This document shows, piece by piece, positions 56,295-64,000 of a stretch of 64,000 nucleotides of DNA. Under the pieces are notes generated by a model. It had not been told where the DNA came from, ran no database searches, and saw only the letters and a program-made list of their open reading frames with translations. The first letter of the stretch is position 1. Every line of letters begins with the position of its first letter. Source of the stretch: Limonium bicolor (taxonomy: Eukaryota; Streptophyta; Magnoliopsida; Caryophyllales; Plumbaginaceae); the NCBI GenBank assembly GCA_023374045.1, contig CM041778.1, forward strand, positions 365,092,831 to 365,156,830, written 5' to 3'. The position numbers and the translations under genes were made by a program.

Positions 56295-57985
56295 ATGCCA
56301 AGTACTCGAACTAGCAACTCTCCTCTCGCTAGTCCAAGGTCCGAGCCTGAAAGATCATTTAGGAGAATCAGAAGGAATTTATTCAATCACACCATGGCCG
56401 ACGATCACCACGAGTCAGAAACCCAACACCGACCTCTCAAAGACTACCACCGGCCGAACACCGAAGGAAGACCATCAGCGATAGTTCTTCCAACCTTGAC
56501 ACCAAATGAAGCTTCTCAATGGGCCTTCAAAACCCATTTTATCACTGCAATTCGGGAGCAAGGAAAATTCAGTGGGGCGAATCCGGATGATGCTCCAAAT
56601 CACTTGAGCCTCTTCTTGGAATTCTGCAACTCATTCGGCAAAACGGGCAATCTGAACGAGAGGATCCGGCTACAACTCTTTCCACATTCATTGTCCGACT
56701 CAGCTCTAAGATGGTATCGAAGCCTCCCGTCAAGATCCGTCCAACATGGGAGCAAATGGCTAGCAAGTTTCTTGCCAAGTACTATCCCACAAGCAGGACG
56801 AGGCAACTAATCGGCGAAATAAACACCTTCTGCCAAGAACCAGGCGAGACTTTATACGATGCTTGGGACCGGTTCAAGGAGATGCTATTGAACTGCTCAC
56901 ACCATGGCCTAGACGACCAATCACTATGCTTGTCATTCTCAACGGGCTAGACGACACCAACCGCCTTCTTGTAAACTCCTCTGCAGGAGGAAGTTTCATG
57001 ACAAAGTCTCCTGAAGAAGGAATGGAGCTCTTAGAGACAATGACGAGTGACACAAGACAATGGTCCAGAGCAAAGGGGAGAGCACCAAGAGCAGCCGGCC
57101 TTCTTCATGTACAACCCACCGATCATCTCTCAGCACAGATCTCATCTCTCACGAAGATGGTAGAGAAGCTAGCTACCGCACAAACCGAAATTGTCAAGAC
57201 AATAGCTTCTTCATCTTCCAGCCAAACCTCAGAGGGATGTGCCATTTGTGCGGGTCCTCACGACACTAGATGCTGTGAGGGAGAGATGAACCAACAGGAG
57301 GATGTAAACTTCATCGGCAACCAAGCATACAACAACAACAACGCGCCATGGAGAAACCATCCAAACTTTTCGTGGAGAACCGACCAAGGCCAAGGAGGAC
57401 AGAGACAAACTTACAACAACTCCCAAGGGTACAGACCCCAACAACCCAATCAACCTTCAAACCTTCAACAAGGGTATAGACCACAAGGAGCCCCTCCGGG
57501 TTTCCAAAATCAAAAACAACAAGAGCCACAATCTTCTGCCCCCAGCGGGACTTCAAGGTTAGAGAACCTAATGGCTGACTTTATCATCGCTACAAAGACC
57601 AAGTTTTCAGAACAAGAGGCTTTCAACAAAAACATTGAAACCCAGCTTAGTCAGATATCTCAGCAATCTCCCGAAGACCACCGGGCACCCTTCCAAGTCA
57701 ACCAAATCCCAATCCAAGGGAAGAAGCTAAAGCAATAACCTTGAGAAGCGGCCGGGATCTTCAACCCTCCTACCCACCAGACAACCAAGAGATCCAAAAT
57801 GATCACCAAGAAGAAGAACAAGAGATTGTTGAGGAAGTTCCTCCTCAACCGAAAGACACTCCCAAGGAGAAAGAGGCTCCTGAATCATCTTCTCCTTCTA
57901 CTCTTGCTAGACCTCCACTTCCTCTTCCATTCCCAAATAGACTTAAAAAGAGAAACTTAGATGAACAATTTGGGAATTTTTAAGC
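56295..57985 (+). pseudogene. gag: Athila gag (frame-broken)
   Basis: The ATG at 56295 opens a short N-terminal segment followed by a capsid-like region (ALRWYRSLP, TWEQMASKFLAKYYP, ETLYDAWDRFKEML, HHGLDDQ, LLETMTSDT), a Cys/His cluster (CAICAGPHDTRCC), and a long glutamine/asparagine/proline-rich region ending in LRSGRDL and a charged linker. Reading frames change near 56735, 56935, 57690 and 57980, each consistent with net loss of one base. No other in-frame stop is seen. Capsid packaging of the element RNA is the expected role. Confidence 0.88.
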
Positions 57986-58772
57986 ATCTTTAACAAACTG
58001 ACAATCAATCTTCCTTTTGCAGATGCTCTGAAACAAATGCCGATCTACGCCAAGTTCATGAAGGACATCCTAGCTAATAAAAGAGCAACGCTTGGAACGG
58101 AGACGGTGCAGCTCACTGAAGAGATCTCGGCAGTCCTACTACGGAACCCTCCTCCAAAACTTGGAGATCCTGGTTTGCCTATAATCCCTTGCTCTATCGG
58201 TAATATAAATTGTGGTAGTGGATTATGTGATTTAGGTGCAAGCATAAATCTCATGCCTCTTTCAATTTTCAATAAACTTGGGATTGGTGAATGTGCACCC
58301 ACTGCCATGCAATTACAACTAGCTGATAGGTCTCTAGTCTTCCCAAAAGGGAAAGTCGAGGATTTGGTAGTGACCGTAGGGACATTTGTTTTTCCGGCAG
58401 ATTTTATTGTCATCGATATGGAGGAGGATGCTAGAGTTCCGCTAATTTTAGGTCGTCCTTTCTTAAGACTGCTAGGACTCTGATAGATGTGGAAAGTGGA
58501 AAAATTATCTTAAGATTCCATGATGAGAAACTTGAATTTGACATGTCCAAGGTAGTAAAGAAACCCGCACATGCGGAAGCTGCTTTCACTATAGATATTG
58601 TTGAATCTCTTTTACAAGATAATTACTCTAATTGTTTTGAGTGTGATACTTTGACTACTGCTCTGACTGATCCTTGTGGAGACCGGGAGGATGAACCAGA
58701 AGTAAAAGAGATGGTGGCTGAATTAGACAGGAGGTCTATGCCTATCGATCATACTACCCACCACCGGAGCCC
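57986..58772 (+). pseudogene. Athila retropepsin region (frame-broken)
   Basis: After MPIYAKFMKDILANKR, the aspartic protease motif CDLGASINLMPLSIF (Asp codon 58229) and the conserved LILGRPFL are present. Athila proteases usually have DLGAS instead of DSGA, so the Leu is normal for the lineage. Frame changes lie near 58465 and 58750. The segment from 58489 holds a charged linker towards RT. Confidence 0.88.
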
Positions 58773-60594
58773 TTGGAACGGACTGCACAAAAGCTCCTCA
58801 CCTCGATTGAGAAGCCACCTACCATAGAATTGAAGCCTCTTCCCTCTCATCTAAAATATGTCTACCTAACTAACCCCTGTGATCTTCCTGTCATTATCTC
58901 TTCTTCTCTCACAGGTACACAGGAGGATAGTTTGTTGAAAGTACTTCGAAGCCACAAGAGAGCCATCGGGTGGTCCATTTCTGATATAAAGGGTATCAAT
59001 CCTAACTTCTGCACTCATCGAATCTTCATGGAGGATAGCTTCAAACCACTAGTTCAACCACAAAGGAGGCTGAATCCGAACATGAAAGAAGTTGTCAAAA
59101 AGGAGGTGCTTAAACTACTGGACTCCGACATCATCTACCCCATCTCTGATAGCAAGTGGGTGAGTCCGGTGCAAGTGGTGCCAAAGAAGGGAGGAACTAC
59201 GGTAGTACCTAATGAAAGGGGTGAGTTAGTCCCCCAACGAACTATTACAGGGTGGAGAGTCTGTATAGACTATAGAAAGCTCAATGCCGCCACAAGAAAG
59301 GATCATTTCCCCTTGCCATTCATTGATCAGATGCTCGAGGCTGGCAGGTCAAGATTACTACTGTTTCCTTGATGGTTATTCGGGATACTTTCAAATCCCC
59401 ATAGCCCCTGAAGATCAAGAGAAGACAACCTTCACCTGCCCGTATGGAACTTTTGCCTACCGAAGGATGCCATTTGGTCTATGCAATGCACCTGCCACAT
59501 TCCAAAGGTGCATGATGGCCATATTCTCAGAGTTCTTGGAGAAAAGCATCGAAGTGTTCATGGATGATTTCTCAGTTTTCGGGCTCACATTTGAAACATG
59601 TTTAGCAAACTTGGATGCCATACTGACACGATGTGAAGAGACAAACTTGGTGCTCAACTGGGAGAAGTGCCACTTCATGGTCAGGGAAGGGATTGTCCTT
59701 GGGACAAGATCTCCTCCAAAGGCATAGAAGTTGACAAGGCCAAGGTAGAAGTTATCGAGAAGCTCCCGCCACCAAACTCAGTCAAAGACATTAGAAGCTT
59801 CCTCGGGCATGCCGGATTCTACAGGAGGTTTATAAAGGATTTCTCAAAAATCTCTAAACCCTTTGTGACCTCCTAGCCAAGGATACCAAATTTGACTTCA
59901 CCCAGGAATGCCTTGAATCCTTTAATACCTTGAAGGAATGCCTCATCTCAGCCCTATTGTGGTGTCACCGGATTGGAATCTTCCTTTCGAAATCATGTGC
60001 GATGCCAGTGACTACGCAGTTGGGGCGGCTCTGTGTCAGAAGAGAGACAAGGTGTTGAGAACCATTTATTATGCTAGCAAGACCTTGAACGACGCCCAGA
60101 AGAACTACTCTACAACCGAAAAGGAACTTCTGGCGATCGTCTTTGCACTAGATAAGTTCCGCTCTTATCTCTTGGGTAGCAAGGTAATTGTACATACCGA
60201 CCATTCAGCTCTCAAATATCTCTTCACCAAAGAGGACGCCAAACCGAGGCTCTTGCGATGGATTCTGTTGTTGCAAGAATTTGAAATCGAAGTTAGAGAT
60301 AAACCAGGCACTCAAAATGTTGTTGCTGATCACTTGTCTCGTTTGGAGACACCGGAAGAAAATGCTCCTATAAATGAACTTTTTCCAGATGAAACAGTAT
60401 TCACCATTGGAGAGACCGGAGATCCATGGTTTGCCGACATTGCAAACTACTTGGTAAGAGGAGTAATACCATTTGAGCTTACATACCAGCAGAGGAAGAA
60501 ATTCTTCGCTGACGTCAAACACTACTTTTGGGATGACCCTTACCTTTCCGAGTCTGTGCCGATGGATGATCAGAAGGTGTGTACCACAAAATGA
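58773..60594 (+). pseudogene. Athila reverse transcriptase and RNase H (frame-broken)
   Basis: RT motifs in order: WVSPVQVVPKKGG, WRVCIDYRKLN, FLDGYSGYFQIPI, FTCPYGTFAYRRMPFGLCNA and the active site VFMDDFSVFG (59554-59583, both Asp present), followed by RSFLGHAGFYRRFI. RNase [35 protein letters not shown] and [10 protein letters not shown], with the expected D-E-D-type acidic positions, then [13 protein letters not shown] and DHLSRLE. Frame changes lie near 59340, 59695, 59858, 59933 and again after 60570. Otherwise open. Confidence 0.92.
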
Positions 60595-60743
60595 AGTTCA
60601 CAACATCTCAACCACTGCCACTCTCTCGAAGTGGAGGACACCACGGACCAGCGAGGACAGGCCAAGGTACTACAGTCCGGATTCTTCTGGAAAACGCTTC
60701 ATAAAGACTGCCATGCCTTGTAGCCGCTTGTGACCGTTGCCAA
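60595..60743 (+). pseudogene. Remains of the integrase zinc-finger region
   Basis: The HHCC zinc-binding segment expected between RNase H and the integrase core is present only as frame-scrambled fragments (HNIS.. and GGHH-like residues). At least one frame change lies here, so the His/Cys cluster cannot be read as one protein. Confidence 0.6.
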
Positions 60744-61709
60744 ATGCTGGGGAACATATCCCGAAAGCATGAGATGCCATTAAATGTGATGATCGAGGTT
60801 GAACCCTTTGATCTATGGGGCATCGATTTCATGGGTCCTTTTCCCTCCTCTCACTCCAATCTCTTCATCTTGGTGGCAGTTGACTATGTCACCAAATGGG
60901 TGGAAGCCATTGCATCCCCCACCAATGATGCCAAGGTGGTAACTAAGTTCTTAAAGAAAAACATATTCACAAGATTTGGGGTGCCCCGAGCAATTCTCAG
61001 TGATGGGGGATCTCACTTCTGCAATAAACAATTCGAGGCATTAATGGAAAAATATGGGGTAAGACATAAGGTATCCCTACCCTACCACCCTCAAACCAAT
61101 GGACAAGCCGAGGTAACCAACAGAGAATTGAAATGGATACTGCAAAAGACGGTGAACTCTTCAAGAAAAGATTGGTCTTTAAAACTCGACGATGCACTAT
61201 GGGCTTACCGAACAGCATACAAGACCCCCATAGGGATGTCTCCATACCGTCTTGTCTTCGGAAAGGCTTTCCACTTACCCGTCGAGTTAGAACACAAATC
61301 CTATTGGGCTGTGAAAGCCCTGAACTTTGACCTAAAGAGTGCCGCTGACAAAAGAAAGTTTCAACTCACCGAACTAGAAGAATTCCGGGAAGATGCCTAT
61401 GAGAACAACCGCATCTACAAGGAAAAGACTAAGAGATGGCACGACAAAATGATCCTGAAGCGGGAGTTCCATGAGGGCGATCGAGTGTTGCTTTACAACT
61501 CAAGATTAAAACTCTTTCCGGGAAAACTAAAATCACATTGGTCTGGACCATTCACCATCACCAAAATAACTCCATATGGTGCAATCGAGCTCAAAAACAT
61601 CAAGGGAGAAAGATTCATGGTCAATGGGTCCAGGTTGAAGCATTACCTCGGAGGCAACATCAGGAAGGTTGATGAACGTCCTCTTTACTTACAAGAAACT
61701 CAGGTTTGA
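60744..61709 (+). CDS. Athila integrase core and C-terminus (open)
   Basis: A 321-codon open segment with a complete D,D-35-E triad: Asp in WGIDFMGPF (codon 60825), Asp in LSDGGSHF (61002), Glu in TNGQAEVTN (61110). Spacing between the second Asp and the Glu is 35 residues. Downstream are [16 protein letters not shown], the KRWHDKMI segment and the [12 protein letters not shown]-terminal domain; the stop is at 61707-61709. It would insert element DNA into the genome, but the segment begins after a broken zinc finger and is the 3' end of a frame-broken pol. Confidence 0.92.
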   Translation: MLGNISRKHEMPLNVMIEVEPFDLWGIDFMGPFPSSHSNLFILVAVDYVTKWVEAIASPTNDAKVVTKFLKKNIFTRFGVPRAILSDGGSHFCNKQFEALMEKYGVRHKVSLPYHPQTNGQAEVTNRELKWILQKTVNSSRKDWSLKLDDALWAYRTAYKTPIGMSPYRLVFGKAFHLPVELEHKSYWAVKALNFDLKSAADKRKFQLTELEEFREDAYENNRIYKEKTKRWHDKMILKREFHEGDRVLLYNSRLKLFPGKLKSHWSGPFTITKITPYGAIELKNIKGERFMVNGSRLKHYLGGNIRKVDERPLYLQETQV

Positions 61710-62709
61710 TCTAACCTCACATGGTCTAGCCAAAGACCGAAAAGACGGGCAGCTCATTGGGAGGCAACCCAATCTTCTTTCATTTATCTTCTTGCTTTTC
61801 GTTCTAATTCATGTTTTTACTTGTTCCTATTCCCTTGTTAGCTATTTTCTCTTTTGTTGTTTGTTGTCAAAATGTAGGAAGAAAAACAGAGAAATAGAAG
61901 ACACTCCTTCGGTAGATCAAACAGAGTGGTCCGGGACTTTAACCATATCTTAAGTCCCGGACCAGAGGAGTAAGCGACTCTCGAACAGAAAATAGGGGGT
62001 GGTCCGGGACTTTGTCCATATCTTGAGTCCCGGACCCACGAGTGTGAGAAATCCCGAGAAATGAAGACAAGGGTCCGGGACTCTATACAAATCTTAAGTC
62101 CCGGACCAGGACCAACAACGACTCTCGACCCATTTTGATTTAGCGGTCCGGGACTTCGTACCAAACCTAAGTCCTGGACCAACAGAGCAAAAAAAAAAAA
62201 AATATACGAGGTCGTCTTTCTTCTTCCTTCATTCCCCGAACTTCTGAAATCCCTAACTCCCTCTCTCACTCTCGAATTCGCCGGCCACCATCAACCACCT
62301 CCGTCCTCGCTCCACACCGGCACCACCACTCACCTGCGTCAAACACCACCTCTCTCTCGCTTTCAACATCGGCCTCACCAACCCACACACACCACGGCAG
62401 TCTCCCTCCCTGTTACAACCCGTCGCCACCCTCAAACCCAGTCGCACCACCAACTCCATCTCCACCTCGCTCCAAACTCCCTCCCCCACTCTGTCGCAAC
62501 CACCCGCACCACCACCACATTCGCCCCTTCTCTCGCTCTCACCTCCGTCCTCGCCCTGCAACACCCCATCCAACCCGTCGCTACTACTTCCCCCGTAGCC
62601 ACTCCAAACCACCCCTCCGTGCCGCCCCCTGTTCAGTTCGTAGCCCAAACCCACCACATTACCAAAACCAAACGTAGCCTAAGTAACCAGTCACTAATCC
62701 AACATTCCC
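61710..62709 (+). other. Spacer between Athila pol and the post-pol ORF
   Basis: Contains a hairpin ATTGGGAGGCAACCCAAT (61756-61773), a T-rich stretch ending TGTAGG (61790-61878) like an intron 3' end, four hairpin repeats (61928-62180), an A13 tract near 62190, and a 480-base CT/C-rich leader (62215-62700). The minus ORF at 62253-62657 is a by-product of that skewed composition. Confidence 0.7.
61928..62180 (+). repeat. Hairpin minisatellite in the Athila spacer (4 units, 72-73 bp)
   Basis: Hairpins at 61928-61963, 62001-62036, 62072-62107 and 62145-62180, each GGTCCGGGACTT plus loop plus AAGTCCCGGACC, with the spacer motif CTCTCGAAC or similar. The same unit as in the LTR at 54747-54927, 7 kb away. 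Confidence 0.92.
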
Positions 62710-64000
62710 ATGGCACCCAAAAGAGCTAGACGCAACACTGCAGGCGCATCCTCATCTGCCGCTCCTCCATCACCGGATGCGGCACCAATTCGGGTCCGGG
62801 AGACAATTGACTCCGACTTCATCAACGAAGCCGCTAGGAACTGGTACCATGCTCGGGACAGGAAAATACTACCTGAAAGGTCAGTGTGTCCGACCTTAAT
62901 TGCTGAATTTGATCTGGAAACACTGTTTCGTGCAAGAAGTTGGGTATGTCTACTGAATCGAGGTGGGAGATTCTATCCGAGACTGGTAAAATTGTTTTAT
63001 GCTAATGCGACGATAAGTGAGGATGGGGATTCTATTGATTCTGTGGTGAAAGGGGTGAATATTTCTGTGACTGCTAGTAGCATTAGGCGTTGTTTGGGAT
63101 TGCCCATTGCTGTTCGGGTTCCCACTGCAGAGAATAGGGCAAATATGCCGTTATTGACTAGACAGGCTAAGGAGCACTATATAAACTTGATTGTCAATGA
63201 CCCCGACGTTCAAAACCGACAGCGTCGAAATAACCGGGACAAGCAGGTTGTCACGGGAGATAAGCTACCCACCCCTAGGGAGCGTTTGATTTTAGGGGTA
63301 CTGATGTACAATGTCCGCCCCAGGGAGTGCGCCGATCTTAATATGAATGACTGCTGGCTCATGCGCTACATCCTGGATGACGCCTATGCCGCTGTAGGGG
63401 TTCCTCCCGATTTGCATCACGTTATCTTTAGATCCATGCTCCGGGTAATTCAGACCGATCACTCCGCCTCTCTCCCATTCCCACACCTCCTACACTCCTT
63501 ACTTGCTGAAAAGGGGGTGGATGTATCTGATGAGGAGCCTCAGTATCCTCGGTCTACTCTCGACATGACCATGATGAGATTCTTTCAGTGGGAGAAGATC
63601 GACGGGCAGTGGGTGAAGCGCCGACACGCTGCACGCGCCCCACGAGTTGCTGAGGCTGCTGATGAGGATGAGGTTGCTGATGAGGCTGAGGCCGATGCTG
63701 ATGTGGGTGCTGCTGCTGCTGGCGGTGAGCTCCCAGACTTCCCGATGCCTGCTGGTCCAGCCCCGGGGTATGACGTGATGCTACAGGAGTTCAGAGATTG
63801 GAGGGGGACTGCTACGGCCTACTTTGACGACTTTACGAGTCGTCTGGATGGGTATGGTGAGAGACTCACATCTTTAGAGACCCGTTATACTGAGTACGAG
63901 GCTCGACAGGCTGCTCAGTTTGCTGAGTACCAGGCTCAGCAGGCTGCTCAGTTTGCTGAGTACCAGGCCCAGCAGGATGCCCGATTCCAGGCTTATGATG
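62710..64000 (+). CDS. Athila post-pol ORF, putative plant transposon protein (open to window end)
   Basis: From ATG at 62710 the frame is open for 430 codons to the window edge without a stop. It has a basic, Ser/Ala/Pro-rich start (MAPKRARRNTAG), then a globular region with NWYHARDRKILPER, FYPRLVKLFYAN, RRCLGLPI, PTPRERLILGVLMYNVRP and HHVIFRSMLRV, resembling the putative plant transposon protein domain (PF20167) found after pol in Athila elements. Next are an acidic Ala/Asp/Glu stretch (about residues 315-340) and a Gln/Ala-rich coiled-coil-like repeat. Function is unknown; an older view treats it as env-like, but no signal peptide or membrane segment is visible here. It is unbroken, unlike gag-pol. 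Confidence 0.85.
   Translation, partial: MAPKRARRNTAGASSSAAPPSPDAAPIRVRETIDSDFINEAARNWYHARDRKILPERSVCPTLIAEFDLETLFRARSWVCLLNRGGRFYPRLVKLFYANATISEDGDSIDSVVKGVNISVTASSIRRCLGLPIAVRVPTAENRANMPLLTRQAKEHYINLIVNDPDVQNRQRRNNRDKQVVTGDKLPTPRERLILGVLMYNVRPRECADLNMNDCWLMRYILDDAYAAVGVPPDLHHVIFRSMLRVIQTDHSASLPFPHLLHSLLAEKGVDVSDEEPQYPRSTLDMTMMRFFQWEKIDGQWVKRRHAARAPRVAEAADEDEVADEAEADADVGAAAAGGELPDFPMPAGPAPGYDVMLQEFRDWRGTATAYFDDFTSRLDGYGERLTSLETRYTEYEARQAAQFAEYQAQQAAQFAEYQAQQDARFQAYD
63907..64000 (+). repeat. 33-bp in-frame tandem repeat in the post-pol ORF
   Basis: Units 63907-63939 and 63940-63972 encode QAAQFAEYQAQ twice, and a diverged third unit runs off the window. The spacing keeps frame and suggests an extended coiled coil. 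Confidence 0.88.

Larger units (their letters stand above)
54499..64000 (+). mobile_element. Athila-type Ty3/Gypsy retrotransposon (right end outside window)
   Basis: LTR, tRNA-Asp type primer site, gag, protease with a D-L-G-A-S active site, RT-RNase H and integrase occur in the Ty3/Gypsy order, followed by a non-coding spacer and a further ORF, the arrangement of the Athila lineage. The first base is inferred from TGATA at 54499 pairing with TATCA at 56171-56175. The candidate target duplication GTACG (54494-54498) needs the missing right end. gag-pol has about eleven frame changes but hardly any stop codons otherwise. Confidence 0.9.

Noticed and set aside
62253..62657. 134-codon Gly/Arg-rich minus-strand ORF
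   Set aside because: Reads the complement of a C-rich untranslated leader; composition artefact.

Overview
This is plant nuclear DNA, very probably from a eudicot with a large repeat-rich genome. It is almost entirely nested transposable elements. I see no host gene, rRNA or tRNA. Evidence for a plant: two Ty3/Gypsy lineages, a CACTA (En/Spm) transposon with TNP2 and TNPA/Ulp1-type genes, tRNA-iMet and tRNA-Asp primer sites, and introns with GT..AG borders. The species cannot be named from the sequence.

Layout. Positions 1-772 are the end of an LTR (family B). Positions 773-1663 and 52280-54026 are one older intergenic segment. It was split by a 14.5 kb LTR element without coding capacity (family A, now 1669-52274, target duplication ATATA). 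The left LTR of this element was invaded by a coding Ty3/Gypsy chromovirus, probably Tekay-like, on the minus strand (4008-25620, duplication GAAAC). The pol gene of that element was in turn split by a 10.8 kb CACTA transposon (9189-20012, duplication CCA). The internal region of the family A element was invaded by a second 14.5 kb non-coding LTR element of a sister family on the minus strand (family B, 32604-47091, duplication AAGGA), which carries a 276 bp MITE. At 54027-54498 lies the end of another family A LTR, cut by an Athila-type element that starts at 54499 and runs off the window.

How the parts relate. Families A and B look like large retrotransposon derivatives (LARD-like): LTRs of about 4.4 kb, a 5.5-5.8 kb internal region, a tRNA-iMet primer site and a polypurine tract, but no gag-pol. 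Their LTR termini and the motif before the polypurine tract resemble those of the chromovirus, which suggests mobilisation in trans by Tekay-like enzymes (inference). The CACTA element carries a TNP2 transposase gene with two frame breaks and a 12-exon TNPA/Ulp1 gene with a complete C48 protease active site. The Athila element has gag, protease, RT-RNase H and integrase in order but broken by many short frame changes. It also has an open post-pol ORF running to the window end.

Most interesting: a hairpin minisatellite with a period near 72 bp shared by family A, family B and Athila; a conserved GC hairpin plus AG motif in every A and B LTR; CACTA subterminal repeats that differ by one base between the two ends, with a 194 bp palindrome at one end; and Athila frame changes almost all in the same direction, which may be assembly error rather than decay.
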